From JAADDG01 sp964450755 (GTDB lineage: Bacteria; Campylobacterota; Campylobacteria; Campylobacterales; JAADDG01): a stretch of DNA of 21,479 bases. Under the pieces are notes generated by a model that had not been told where the DNA came from, did no database searches, and saw nothing but the letters and a program-made list of their open reading frames with translations. The stretch spans positions 1-21,479 of the forward strand of contig CAYVDJ010000011.1 of NCBI GenBank assembly GCA_964450755.1, in the 5' to 3' direction. Below are positions 1 through 7,970 of the stretch, in pieces. Both the position numbers and the translations under genes were made by a program. Each line of letters starts with the position of its first letter. Position 1 is the first letter of the stretch.

Positions 1-175
1 CCATCGGCGGTTTTGAGTAGTAACCAAACTCAAATCTCTTAGACCACTCCCAGTAATACGCCTCATCAAAATAGAAATGATAAGGAAGAGTATAAAGAAC
101 ATATATCCTGTAAAAGGCTATAACAGATAAAATAATCAGAGCTATTTGAAGATTTGATATTTTTTTCAACTGCAT
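1..175 (-). CDS. GT-C family membrane glycosyltransferase (ArnT/PMT-like), 5' end only
   Basis: This is the start of a leftward gene cut by the window edge; 58 residues are visible. It opens MQLKKISNLQ, followed by one hydrophobic segment (about residues 10-30) and then DEAYYWEW (from D37) and YYSKPPM. That acidic DE just after the first membrane helix, followed by tyrosine/tryptophan and an S-K-P-P-M loop, is the hallmark of ArnT/PMT-type (GT83/GT39) enzymes, which transfer sugars from polyprenyl-phosphate donors on the periplasmic side of the inner membrane; the DE is the expected catalytic acidic pair. The ATG at 175 was chosen because an ATG five bases upstream runs into TGA after four codons and a stop lies just upstream in the chosen frame. 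AAGGAGAT lies further upstream than usual (about 17 bases). Substrate (lipid A, protein or other glycan) cannot be told from this piece. Confidence 0.8.
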   Translation of the reverse strand, partial: MQLKKISNLQIALIILSVIAFYRIYVLYTLPYHFYFDEAYYWEWSKRFEFGYYSKPPM

Positions 176-292
176 TTCATTTTAATTACAATATCTCCTT
201 TGAATAGTTGTAAAAAACATATTCAAAAAATTTACTACTTATCCAAAGATTTTTATTAGTTTTTATCAAGATTGTAACCAAAAACAGATAAA

Positions 293-348
293 TTTGAGAT
301 GAAGAAACATTTGGGCATCTCCAAAAGCAGCAATAACTCCATATTGCT
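293..348. repeat. Two adjacent inverted repeats (possible stem-loops or operators)
   Basis: The first repeat pairs TTT-GAGATG (293-301) with CATCTC-c-AAA (316-325): six pairs, one bulged C, then three more, around a 14-base loop. Inside it a rival pairing is possible: TTTGG (310-314) with CCAAA (321-325), so the two forms exclude each other. Four bases downstream, AGCAATA (329-335) pairs with TATTGCT (342-348) around a 6-base loop. No U-tract follows either stem, so neither is a typical terminator. They sit between two divergent promoters. Whether they act as protein-binding operators or as RNA structure is unknown, and short AT-rich repeats can arise by chance. Confidence 0.4.
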
Positions 349-419
349 TAGTCAAAGATAGAAAAATGCAAGATTATTACAATAAAACTGTTTGCTAAAT
401 CACTTTTTTTCTTGCAAAT

Positions 420-425
420 TATAGC
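420..425 (+). promoter_or_regulatory. Probable -10 element of metH
   Basis: TATAGC lies just after a T-rich stretch (T-run around 403-411), about 43 bases before the metH start. Campylobacterota housekeeping promoters typically have a -10 box with T-rich periodic sequence upstream instead of a conserved -35 box, and this fits. Only base pattern supports it. Confidence 0.35.
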
Positions 426-454
426 TAAAAATGGATAAAATCACTCAAAAGAAA

Positions 455-460
455 AAGAGG
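455..460 (+). promoter_or_regulatory. Ribosome binding site selecting the TTG start of metH
   Basis: AAGAGG ends eight bases before the TTG at 469, a good Shine-Dalgarno distance. No ATG lies nearby in frame; the next in-frame ATG is 19 codons inside the conserved homocysteine-binding fold, so this site decides the start. Confidence 0.6.
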
Positions 461-468
461 CGGTTTTA

Positions 469-3400
469 TTGAAAAGTATAAAAGATTTGATAAAGAAGAG
501 AGTTTTGATCATAGACGGTGCGATGGGTACGCAGATACAGGCTATGAAAATTCCAACAGAGTTCTGGCAAGGAAATGCCGGATGTAACGAACTTTTGAAT
601 GTTACCTACAAAGAAGGGATAAAAAAGATTCACAAAGCCTACGCAAAAGCGGGAGCAGATATCATCAAAACAAACACTTTCGGATCTCTTCCGTGGGTTT
701 TGGATGATTATGATATGGGAGAAAAAGCTTATGAACTCTCTTACGAGGGAGCAAAGATCGTAAAAGAGGTTTGTGATGAGTTTTCCACACCCGACAAACC
801 CCGTTTTGTTGCGGCATCTTTGGGACCGGGAACAAAACTTCCATCTCTTGGACATATCGGATATGATGAGATGTACGAAGGGTACAAAATCTCCGCAAAA
901 GGTTTGATAGAGGGAGGATGTGATCTTTTCCTGCTTGAAACCTGTCAGGACCCTCTTCAGATAAAAGCTGCTCTTCACGCATGCGGCGACACGGCAAAAG
1001 AGCTTGAAAAAGAGATACCGATCATGGTTTCGGTAACGATAGAGCTTTCGGGAACCATGCTTATAGGAACGGATGCAACAACGATAGCCGTTATCATGGA
1101 GCCTTTTGATATTCTCTCTTTGGGTTTTAACTGCGGTACGGGACCCCAACAGGTAAAAAAGCATGTAAAAACCCTGAGTGAAATCTGGCACAAACCAATC
1201 TCCGTTCATGCAAATGCAGGACTTCCGCAAAACAGAGGGGGACATACATTTTATCCGATGGGACCCGATGAATTTTCCAAACTGCAAAAAAGCTTTTTGG
1301 AATTTGACGGAGTAAGTCTGCTTGGAGGATGCTGCGGAACCACTCCTCAGCATATCAAAGCTTTAAGTGATGCGGTAGAGGGGATAAAACCCAAAAAACC
1401 TTCAGGCTCTTATCCGAAATCTTTGGCATCTTTGTTTGAAACAAAAACCATCAAACAAGACCCCCCTCCGTTTTTGGTAGGAGAGAGATCAAATGCAACA
1501 GGTTCAAAAGCCTTTAGAGAACTTTTGCTCAAAGAAGATTACGAAGGTACTTTGTCGGTTGCCCAACAGCAGGTCAGAAACGGCGCTCACGCTATCGATC
1601 TGAGTGTCGGTTTTGCAGGAAGAGACGAAACAAAAGATATGAATATCCTCTCTCTTTTATATTCCCAAAAAGTGATTCTGCCTTTGATGGTGGATTCCAC
1701 ACAGGTTTTGGGGATCGAAACGGCTCTTAAAAATATCGGCGGAAAGCCTATCATCAACTCGGTCAATCTTGAAGACGGAATAGAGAAATTTGACAAAATA
1801 TGTTCACTCGCAAAGAGATACGGAGCCGCTCTTGTCTGTCTGACAATAGATGAAAAAGGCATGGCAAAAACAAAAGAGCAAAAGGTATCCGTTGCAAAAA
1901 GAATCTATCAACTTGCCACGCAAAAACACAAACTTGATCCAAAAGATCTGGTTTTTGATCTGCTTACTTTTACGGTTGGAAGCGGAGATGAAGAGTATTT
2001 TACGGCAGCGATAGAGACGATAGAGGCTATAAAAGAGTTCAGCTCCCTTTATCCAAAAGTCGGTTTTGTTCTGGGTGTTTCAAATATCTCTTTTGGTTTG
2101 GCAAAACATGCAAGGGAATATCTAAACTCCGTCTTTTTACATCACTGCGTCAAAGCCGGTCTTACGATGGCTATCGTCAATGTAAAAAACATCATTCCTT
2201 TTCATAAAATAAGCGATGAAGATAAAAAGGTATGTGAGGATCTGCTCTTTAACAGACGGGAAGAAGGCGATCCTCTGTTTAAATTTATCGAATATTTTTC
2301 GGACAAAAAAGAGGTGGATCAGGATAAAGAGGATGAGGAGTTTTTAAAACTTTCAACCGATCAAAAACTTCACAAACTTCTATTGGACGGTGATAAAGAG
2401 AGAATGATGGAGCTTATAAAAAGCGCCAAAGATGAGATTCCTCCGCAAAAGATAGTAAACGAGATACTTATAGATGCGATGAAAGAGGTGGGAGAGCTTT
2501 TTGGAAGCGGAAAAATGCAGTTGCCTTTTGTTTTGCAATCGGCAGAAGTGATGAAAGCCGCCGTTGATTATCTCCAACCGTATCTGCCGAAAAAAGAGAA
2601 AGAGAGCGATACCACTTTGGTTTTGGGAACGGTAAAGGGAGATGTTCATGATGTGGGTAAAAATCTTGTAGATATTATTCTCTCAAACAACGGTTTTAAA
2701 GTGATCAATATCGGTATAAAAGCCGATTTGGAGGATTTTATAAAAGCTTACAAAGAACATGACGCAGATGCTATCGGTATGAGCGGTCTTTTGGTAAAAT
2801 CAACCGGAGTTATGAAAGAAAATCTTGAGGAGATGAAAAAAAGAGGTATTGATATACCCGTACTGCTTGGCGGAGCCGCTTTGACAAGAAAATTTATCGA
2901 TGAATTTTGTCGTCCGATCTACAACGGAGCGATATTTTACTGCAAAGATGCATTTGACGGAATAACTGCCATGAGCAGAATAGAAGAGAAAAATTTTGAT
3001 ACCGATCTAAGAGGCAAAGAGGGTGATGAAGATAAAGAGGAAAAAACAATAACGGTTAAAAAAGAGAAAAAATCCATTCCGTACTCAAAAATAAAAATGC
3101 CAAACCGATCCGTTTTTACTCCAACTCCTCCCTTTTGGGGAAGAAGGGTTTTGGATGCAGATGTAAAAGAGATAGCCTATAACTGGATAAATCACAAACT
3201 TCTGTTTTCTCAAAGATGGGGATACAGTGGCAAAGGCATGAGCAAAGAGGAGAGAGAAAAGCAAAGAGAAGAGGTTTTGTGGCCACTCTTTGAAAAGATA
3301 AAAAGAGAATTTCAAGAGAGAGAACTTTTCAATCCTGTTATGCTTTACGGATATTACCCCTGTAGAAGTGATGAAAATTCACTTTTGATATTTGACGAAA

Positions 3401-3951
3401 ACGAAGGCTGGAACAAAAGTGAAGATATCAACAAAGAGCCTCTTGATGAGGTGATTGGAAGAGCAAAATATCATCTTGAATTTCCAAGACAGCAAAAAAA
3501 GCCTTACCGATCTTTGAGTGATTATTTTAAAAGCAAAACTCATGATTTGGTGGCGTTTAGTTGTGTAAGCGCGGGAGAGAAGATAAGCGAATATGAACAA
3601 GAGCTGTACAAAAAGGGGAAATTTCAAGAGTACTATCTGGTTCACGGACTCGGTGTCGAGTTGGCTGAAGCACTGGCGGAGATCGTACACAAACAGATAA
3701 GACTGGAACTTGGAATAGCCCAAAACGAAAAACATACGATAAGAGATGTAAAGATGAGAGGATATCAGGGAGCAAGATATTCATTCGGATATGCCGCCTG
3801 TCCCGAACTTTCCCAAAACAGAGTTATTTTTGATCTGCTAAAACCCGAAGAGTTCGGTATAAAACTGAGTGAAACCTATCAGATGCACCCCGAACAGACA
3901 ACATCCGCACTGATAGTTTATCATCCCGAAGCACACTATTTTAGCGTGTGA
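469..3951 (+). CDS. metH: Cobalamin-dependent methionine synthase (MetH), 1160 aa
   Basis: Cytoplasmic enzyme that moves the methyl group of methyltetrahydrofolate to homocysteine through methylcobalamin, making methionine. All four modules are present. The homocysteine-binding barrel (about 1-310) has the GAMGT motif and the zinc cysteines C222 (GFNCGTG) and C288/C289 (GGCCGTTP). The pterin-binding barrel (about 334-600) starts at GERSNATGSKAF. The cobalamin cap and Rossmann modules (about 620-870) contain DVHDVG, with H727 as the lower cobalt ligand, and SGLLVKS. The S-adenosylmethionine reactivation domain (about 880-1160) has RYSFGYAACP near residue 1103. Length is slightly below the E. 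coli enzyme (1227 aa). The start is TTG, with AAGAGG at good distance. It is divergent from the glycosyltransferase gene and six bases ahead of the PemK-like gene, so the two are probably co-transcribed. No cobalamin riboswitch box was recognised upstream. Confidence 0.97.
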   Translation: MKSIKDLIKKRVLIIDGAMGTQIQAMKIPTEFWQGNAGCNELLNVTYKEGIKKIHKAYAKAGADIIKTNTFGSLPWVLDDYDMGEKAYELSYEGAKIVKEVCDEFSTPDKPRFVAASLGPGTKLPSLGHIGYDEMYEGYKISAKGLIEGGCDLFLLETCQDPLQIKAALHACGDTAKELEKEIPIMVSVTIELSGTMLIGTDATTIAVIMEPFDILSLGFNCGTGPQQVKKHVKTLSEIWHKPISVHANAGLPQNRGGHTFYPMGPDEFSKLQKSFLEFDGVSLLGGCCGTTPQHIKALSDAVEGIKPKKPSGSYPKSLASLFETKTIKQDPPPFLVGERSNATGSKAFRELLLKEDYEGTLSVAQQQVRNGAHAIDLSVGFAGRDETKDMNILSLLYSQKVILPLMVDSTQVLGIETALKNIGGKPIINSVNLEDGIEKFDKICSLAKRYGAALVCLTIDEKGMAKTKEQKVSVAKRIYQLATQKHKLDPKDLVFDLLTFTVGSGDEEYFTAAIETIEAIKEFSSLYPKVGFVLGVSNISFGLAKHAREYLNSVFLHHCVKAGLTMAIVNVKNIIPFHKISDEDKKVCEDLLFNRREEGDPLFKFIEYFSDKKEVDQDKEDEEFLKLSTDQKLHKLLLDGDKERMMELIKSAKDEIPPQKIVNEILIDAMKEVGELFGSGKMQLPFVLQSAEVMKAAVDYLQPYLPKKEKESDTTLVLGTVKGDVHDVGKNLVDIILSNNGFKVINIGIKADLEDFIKAYKEHDADAIGMSGLLVKSTGVMKENLEEMKKRGIDIPVLLGGAALTRKFIDEFCRPIYNGAIFYCKDAFDGITAMSRIEEKNFDTDLRGKEGDEDKEEKTITVKKEKKSIPYSKIKMPNRSVFTPTPPFWGRRVLDADVKEIAYNWINHKLLFSQRWGYSGKGMSKEEREKQREEVLWPLFEKIKREFQERELFNPVMLYGYYPCRSDENSLLIFDENEGWNKSEDINKEPLDEVIGRAKYHLEFPRQQKKPYRSLSDYFKSKTHDLVAFSCVSAGEKISEYEQELYKKGKFQEYYLVHGLGVELAEALAEIVHKQIRLELGIAQNEKHTIRDVKMRGYQGARYSFGYAACPELSQNRVIFDLLKPEEFGIKLSETYQMHPEQTTSALIVYHPEAHYFSV

Positions 3952-3957
3952 AAAATC

Positions 3958-4491
3958 ATGAAATCTTTTAAACAGACAAAAGAGGAGCAGTTTGACAAAA
4001 TCTTGCAGACGATAGAGGATGAAGAGTACAAAGAGTGGCTTATAAGAAACAAAGGCACTTTTATATGCCGTCCCAAAACCCAGAAAAAAGCTTATCTTGA
4101 TGCTCTTGAAGAGTTTGAAGAGACAAACAAAACTTTGAATATGAAAGCTTTTTACAAAGGTGAGATCTATTTTGCCGATCTCTCTCCCAAAACAAGCGGA
4201 AAAATACGCCCTGTTTTGATCTTTCAAAATGACAGATTAAACAAAGCCGTAAAACTGAATCTCTACCATACGATAGTCGTTATGCCACTGACTTCAAGAC
4301 TTTTGGGAGGAGATTACAGAGTCAGAATAAAAGCTCGTGAAAATCTGATAAAGACAAGTGAAATAGTCTGCAATGCTATTGGTATAGTTTCAGCTGACAG
4401 AATTTTATTTAAAAGAGGAAAAATAACGGTTTTATCCGAGTATGAAAAAAATGAAGTTCAAAAAAAATTAGCCTTACTAATAAAATCTTAG
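3958..4491 (+). CDS. PemK/MazF-family protein with N-terminal extension, 177 aa
   Basis: Residues 66-177 match the PemK/MazF fold, whose members are usually ribosome-dependent or free mRNA endonucleases of type II toxin-antitoxin systems. Visible family marks are KGEIYFADL (67-75), GKIRPVLIF (81-89, with the R-P pair), VVMPLTS (107-113) and the SEIVCNAIGIVSADRI stretch near the C-terminus. A usual MazF is about 110-120 residues; here a hydrophilic, helix-prone 61-residue segment precedes it, and M62 (ATG at 4141) sits exactly where a normal toxin would begin. No separate antitoxin gene precedes or follows. The start is six bases after the metH stop and lacks a clear Shine-Dalgarno sequence, so translation may depend on ribosomes arriving from metH. 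The family is clear; toxicity and the role of the extension are not. Confidence 0.85.
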   Translation: MKSFKQTKEEQFDKILQTIEDEEYKEWLIRNKGTFICRPKTQKKAYLDALEEFEETNKTLNMKAFYKGEIYFADLSPKTSGKIRPVLIFQNDRLNKAVKLNLYHTIVVMPLTSRLLGGDYRVRIKARENLIKTSEIVCNAIGIVSADRILFKRGKITVLSEYEKNEVQKKLALLIKS

Positions 4492-4520
4492 GCTAAATGA
4501 TATTGATTTTTAAATTAAAT

Positions 4521-4526
4521 TATAGT
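4521..4526 (+). promoter_or_regulatory. Possible -10 element for the SQR-like gene
   Basis: TATAGT lies in the 103-base gap after the PemK-like gene, preceded by A/T-rich sequence and about 69 bases before the start at 4595. It gives the flavoprotein-lipoprotein pair a plausible promoter of its own. Other A/T-rich hexamers in the gap could serve equally well. Confidence 0.3.
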
Positions 4527-4594
4527 AATCTTTCTATATTAAATAAGGACTGATTAATTTAAATATAACTATTATTTATAGGGAGAAGGTAACT

Positions 4595-5791
4595 ATGTTA
4601 AATAAAAAAGTTTTGGTTTTGGGAGGCGGTTTTGCCGGTGTGGAAGCCGCTATATATCTTAGAAAAGAGAATCTTGATGTAACTCTTATCAGTGACAGAG
4701 ATTATATGTATATCTATCCCACATCGATTTGGGTACCGGTAGGAAAAGCCGAATTTGATGATGTCTGTCTGCCTCTTAGCGAACTTAAAAAGGTACACGG
4801 ATTTAATCTGACAATAGATGAAATCACAAATATAAATGCCAAAGAGAAAAAAGTAGTCGGCAAAAACAGAGAATACAGTGATTTTGACTATCTTGTCATC
4901 GCCATAGGAGCCGGGAAAGTAAAACATGAAGGGATAGAAAATACTCTCTCAATCTGCGGCAAACCGGAAGAATCCATAAAGATAAAAGAAAAAATAGATG
5001 AACTTATCAAAAAAGGAAACGGCAAAATCGCTATGGGATTTGGAGGCAATCCCAAAGATCCTTCAGCCGTACGGGGAGGACCTGCTTTTGAAGTACTTTT
5101 CAATGTCCATAATCTTCTAAAAGAAAAAGGTATAAGAGACAAATTTGAACTGACATTTTTTGCACCGATGGAAAAACCCGGAGCCAGAATGGGACCACAG
5201 GCTCTAAAAATGATGGATGTTTTTTTCTCCAAACTTGATATCAAAAAACACTTTGGCAAAAAAATAAAACAATTTGAAAAAGATGGAGTCGTTTTTGAAG
5301 ATGACAGCAAACTTGAAAGCGATTTTACTATGTTTATAGCTGCCGGAGACGGACACTCTGTCATAAAAAATTCTGATCTTCCCCAAAATGATGCCGGTTT
5401 CATAATGATAAACGAATATTGTGAGGTAATGCACAATTTTGACGAATATGAAGACAGCAGATACCCCATATTTGCAATCGGAGACTGCGCTGCCATAGAC
5501 GGACCCGACTGGAGAGCAAAACAGGGACATATAGCAGAAGTTATGGCAAGAAACAGCGCTTACAATATAGGCAGTGATGTTCATTACCGAACGGATAAAA
5601 AAAGCTATATAGAACATCTGAATATTTTATGTGTAATGGACAGCGGAGACGGAGCGGCATTCGTTTACAGAAACAACAAAAGAGGAGTAATGGTTCCCAT
5701 GCCTGTTATCGGTCACTGGTTAAAAAGAGGATGGGGCTGGTACTGTAAAAATTCTAAATTAAACAAAATTCCGAGAATTCCGGGAATGTAA
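4595..5791 (+). CDS. FAD-dependent oxidoreductase, sulfide:quinone-oxidoreductase-like, 398 aa
   Basis: Two-dinucleotide-binding-domain flavoprotein of the SQR/FccB/NDH-2 superfamily. The FAD fingerprint GGGFAG is at 10-15, a second flavin segment (PIFAIGDC) at 291-298, and an amphipathic Trp/Lys-rich tail (HWLKRGWGWYC) near 374-384 would suit monotopic membrane contact, as in SQR. SQRs oxidise sulfide and pass electrons to quinone. Cysteines are C58, C121, C276, C298, C346 and C384. C121 and C346 lie where classical SQR has its first and third redox cysteines, but the cysteine expected near 155-160 is absent and replaced by a GGNPKDPSAVRGGP loop. It may therefore be a divergent SQR type or a related flavoprotein with another substrate. 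GGGAGAAGG precedes the ATG by four bases. It overlaps the following lipoprotein gene by one base. Confidence 0.75.
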   Translation: MLNKKVLVLGGGFAGVEAAIYLRKENLDVTLISDRDYMYIYPTSIWVPVGKAEFDDVCLPLSELKKVHGFNLTIDEITNINAKEKKVVGKNREYSDFDYLVIAIGAGKVKHEGIENTLSICGKPEESIKIKEKIDELIKKGNGKIAMGFGGNPKDPSAVRGGPAFEVLFNVHNLLKEKGIRDKFELTFFAPMEKPGARMGPQALKMMDVFFSKLDIKKHFGKKIKQFEKDGVVFEDDSKLESDFTMFIAAGDGHSVIKNSDLPQNDAGFIMINEYCEVMHNFDEYEDSRYPIFAIGDCAAIDGPDWRAKQGHIAEVMARNSAYNIGSDVHYRTDKKSYIEHLNILCVMDSGDGAAFVYRNNKRGVMVPMPVIGHWLKRGWGWYCKNSKLNKIPRIPGM

Positions 5792-6207
5792 TGAGAATAT
5801 TTGCATTTGTGGCAATTTTATTTCTACTTTTTGGATGCGGCAAAATATATACAAAAATATATGATGAGAAAGAGGTTAAAATACCTCTTTCCTGTCTCAA
5901 AATAAAATCGGACAATCTTATAATAGAATATGTTGTAAAGAACAATCCCTTTATAAAAAATATAGAGAAAAAAGAGTGTCAAAACACCCTGAAAATCAGC
6001 TCCAACTATGTAACAAGCTGCACATCTCCCACAGCCAAATCGATAGGTACGGATTTTGACGGTTTTGTCAGATTTGAGATCTTGAAAGACAATCATCTGA
6101 TATACAGAAACCAAAGAGATTTCAAAGGTCATTTTACAGACTCGGTAGCCAAAAGTTTGATAGACAGATTAAAAAAAGATTTAAAATTCAGCCTTCTACA
6201 CAACTAA
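5791..6207 (+). CDS. Small lipoprotein of unknown function, 138 aa
   Basis: The first 15 residues form a lipoprotein signal peptide (MRIFAFVAILFLLFG) ending in the lipobox LFG-C16, so the mature protein should be acylated at C16 and membrane-anchored. The rest is a hydrophilic domain of about 120 residues with further cysteines near 35, 63 and 77. I recognise no family. Its ATG shares one base with the TAA of the SQR-like gene (TAATG), so the two are almost certainly translated from one message and coupled. A periplasmic or outer-membrane partner of the flavoprotein is possible but only inferred from this coupling. Confidence 0.8.
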   Translation: MRIFAFVAILFLLFGCGKIYTKIYDEKEVKIPLSCLKIKSDNLIIEYVVKNNPFIKNIEKKECQNTLKISSNYVTSCTSPTAKSIGTDFDGFVRFEILKDNHLIYRNQRDFKGHFTDSVAKSLIDRLKKDLKFSLLHN

Positions 6208-6233
6208 ATCAATCATTTTTAATTTTTTTTAGC

Positions 6234-6239
6234 TATAAT
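6234..6239 (+). promoter_or_regulatory. Probable -10 element of the ilvB-ilvH-lpxD operon
   Basis: A perfect TATAAT follows a strong T-tract (about 6215-6230) and lies 37 bases before the ilvB start, matching the T-rich-plus--10 promoter style of Campylobacterota. There is too little room for a classical leader peptide with isoleucine/valine codons, so attenuation of the enterobacterial type is not apparent. Confidence 0.5.
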
Positions 6240-6276
6240 TCGGGATTAATTAAATTAAAATAAAGCAGGAAATATC

Positions 6277-7968
6277 ATGGAACTTACAGGTTCTCAAATG
6301 GTGATAGAAGCTCTCAAAAGGGAGGGAGTCAAAACCGCTTTTGGCTATCCCGGCGGAGCTATTATGAATGTTTACGATGAGATCTACAAACAGGACTTTT
6401 TTGAACACATCCTCACAAGACACGAACAGGCGGCAGTTCATGCGGCTGACGGCTATGCAAGAGCTACCGGTGAGGTTGGAGTTGCTTTTGTAACAAGCGG
6501 ACCCGGATTTACCAATGCCGTTACCGGTCTTGCAACAGCTTATATGGATTCTATACCTATCGTGGTTATAAGCGGTCAGGTACCTATCACGATGATAGGA
6601 ACAGACGCATTTCAGGAAGTTGATGCGGTGGGTATAAGCAGACCATGCACAAAACATAACTTTTTGGTAAAAAATGTCAATGAACTGGCAACTATTTTAA
6701 AAGAGGCGTTTTATATAGCAAAAAGCGGGAGACCGGGACCTGTGCATGTGGATATACCAAAAGATGTAACAGCCCAAATCGGAAAATTTGAATATCCCGA
6801 AACGATTTCCATCCCCACATACAAACCTACCTACAAAGGTAATACCAAACAGATAAAAAAAGCTGTTGATGCAATGAGACATGCCGACAGACCCATTTTT
6901 TATCTTGGCGGAGGTATCATCCTTTCTGAATCCTCCGATCTGGTAAGAGAGTTGGTTTCGTTTACCCAAATACCTGCCGTTGAAACTTTGATGGCAAGAG
7001 GTTCACTAAGACATGATGATCCTCTGTTGCTTGGAATGCTTGGAATGCACGGAAGTTATGCGGCAAATATGGCAATGAGTGAAGCGGATCTGATCATAGC
7101 TTTGGGACCGAGGTTTGATGACAGGGTTACGGGAAAACTGAGTGAATTTGCAAAACATGCCAAAATCATTCATGTAGATATTGACCCTAGCAGTATAGGC
7201 AAAATAGTAAAAGTTGATTATCCGATAGTCGGAGATCTGAAAAATGTTCTGACCCAAATGCTTCCGATGGCAAAAGAGAAGATTGACTCTTCAAAATATG
7301 AAAACTGGAGAGAGCTTTTAAACAGATACAACCAGATTCATCCTTTGGGATACGAAGATAACGGCAAAAATATAAAACCTCAATGGGTTATCGAAAAAAC
7401 CGGTGAAATAGTCGGAGAAAAAGCCGTTATATCTACAGATGTCGGGCAACATCAGATGTGGACGGCACAGTTTTATCCTTTCTCCTACCCAAGACAGTTT
7501 ATCACAAGCGGAGGTCTTGGAACGATGGGATTTGGTTTTCCCGCAGCAATAGGAGCAAAAAAAGGCAAAGAGGATAAAATCGTCATAAACTTTTCGGGTG
7601 ACGGCTCTATAATGATGAACATTCAGGAGTTAATGACGGCTGTTGAAAGTAAAATACCGGTTATCAATATCATCCTAAACAACAACTTTTTGGGAATGGT
7701 ACGACAATGGCAGACATTTTTTTATGACAAAAGATACTCTTCAACAGATCTCAGTATGCAGCCTGATTTTGTGATGCTTTCTCAAAGTTTCGGAGCAAAG
7801 GGATACAGAGTCGAGACAAAAGAGGATTTTGAGAAGGCTCTGAAAGAGGCAATGGAATCAAACAAAGTTACCATCATAGATGTAGTTGTAGATCGGCTTG
7901 AAAATGTTCTTCCTATGGTTCCGGCAGGTGGTACGCTTTATAATATGATGCTTGAGTATAAGGACTAA
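6277..7968 (+). CDS. ilvB: Acetolactate synthase, catalytic (large) subunit, 563 aa
   Basis: Thiamine-diphosphate enzyme that condenses two pyruvates to acetolactate, or pyruvate with 2-oxobutyrate, the first common step of valine, leucine and isoleucine synthesis. Full length. E50 in RHEQAAVHAADGYARA is the cofactor-activating glutamate. The oxyanion and herbicide-site loop GQVPITMIGTDAFQE is intact. The thiamine-diphosphate/metal motif begins SGDGS at 440-444 and ends in the asparagines of ILNNNFLG. GMVRQWQ holds the usual tryptophan. AGGA precedes the ATG by about eight bases. It is followed after two bases by the regulatory subunit gene. The order ilvB(I)-ilvH-lpxD is also known from Campylobacter jejuni, supporting the phylum assignment. 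Confidence 0.97.
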   Translation: MELTGSQMVIEALKREGVKTAFGYPGGAIMNVYDEIYKQDFFEHILTRHEQAAVHAADGYARATGEVGVAFVTSGPGFTNAVTGLATAYMDSIPIVVISGQVPITMIGTDAFQEVDAVGISRPCTKHNFLVKNVNELATILKEAFYIAKSGRPGPVHVDIPKDVTAQIGKFEYPETISIPTYKPTYKGNTKQIKKAVDAMRHADRPIFYLGGGIILSESSDLVRELVSFTQIPAVETLMARGSLRHDDPLLLGMLGMHGSYAANMAMSEADLIIALGPRFDDRVTGKLSEFAKHAKIIHVDIDPSSIGKIVKVDYPIVGDLKNVLTQMLPMAKEKIDSSKYENWRELLNRYNQIHPLGYEDNGKNIKPQWVIEKTGEIVGEKAVISTDVGQHQMWTAQFYPFSYPRQFITSGGLGTMGFGFPAAIGAKKGKEDKIVINFSGDGSIMMNIQELMTAVESKIPVINIILNNNFLGMVRQWQTFFYDKRYSSTDLSMQPDFVMLSQSFGAKGYRVETKEDFEKALKEAMESNKVTIIDVVVDRLENVLPMVPAGGTLYNMMLEYKD

Positions 7969-7970
7969 TT

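Larger units (their letters stand above)
176..468. other. Divergent intergenic spacer between the glycosyltransferase and metH
   Basis: These 293 bases hold no convincing gene. They contain the Shine-Dalgarno region of the leftward glycosyltransferase gene, a possible leftward -10 (TACAAT, complement of 271-276), two adjacent inverted repeats (293-325 and 329-348), and the probable metH promoter and ribosome binding site at the right end. The only short ORF worth mentioning (299-361, 20 codons) lacks a ribosome binding site. Confidence 0.7.

Noticed and set aside
299..361. 20-codon ORF in the spacer before metH
   Set aside because: No Shine-Dalgarno sequence, no similarity to anything recognisable; it also runs through the inverted repeats.
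466..1353. Long open frame (295 codons) antisense to metH
   Set aside because: It lies wholly opposite a certain gene, has low-complexity Phe/Ser/Arg-rich content without domain signals, and is a by-product of metH codon bias.
4497..4553. 18-codon ORF after the PemK-like gene, considered as a missing antitoxin
   Set aside because: Too short, no ribosome site, and low-complexity A/T-rich composition.
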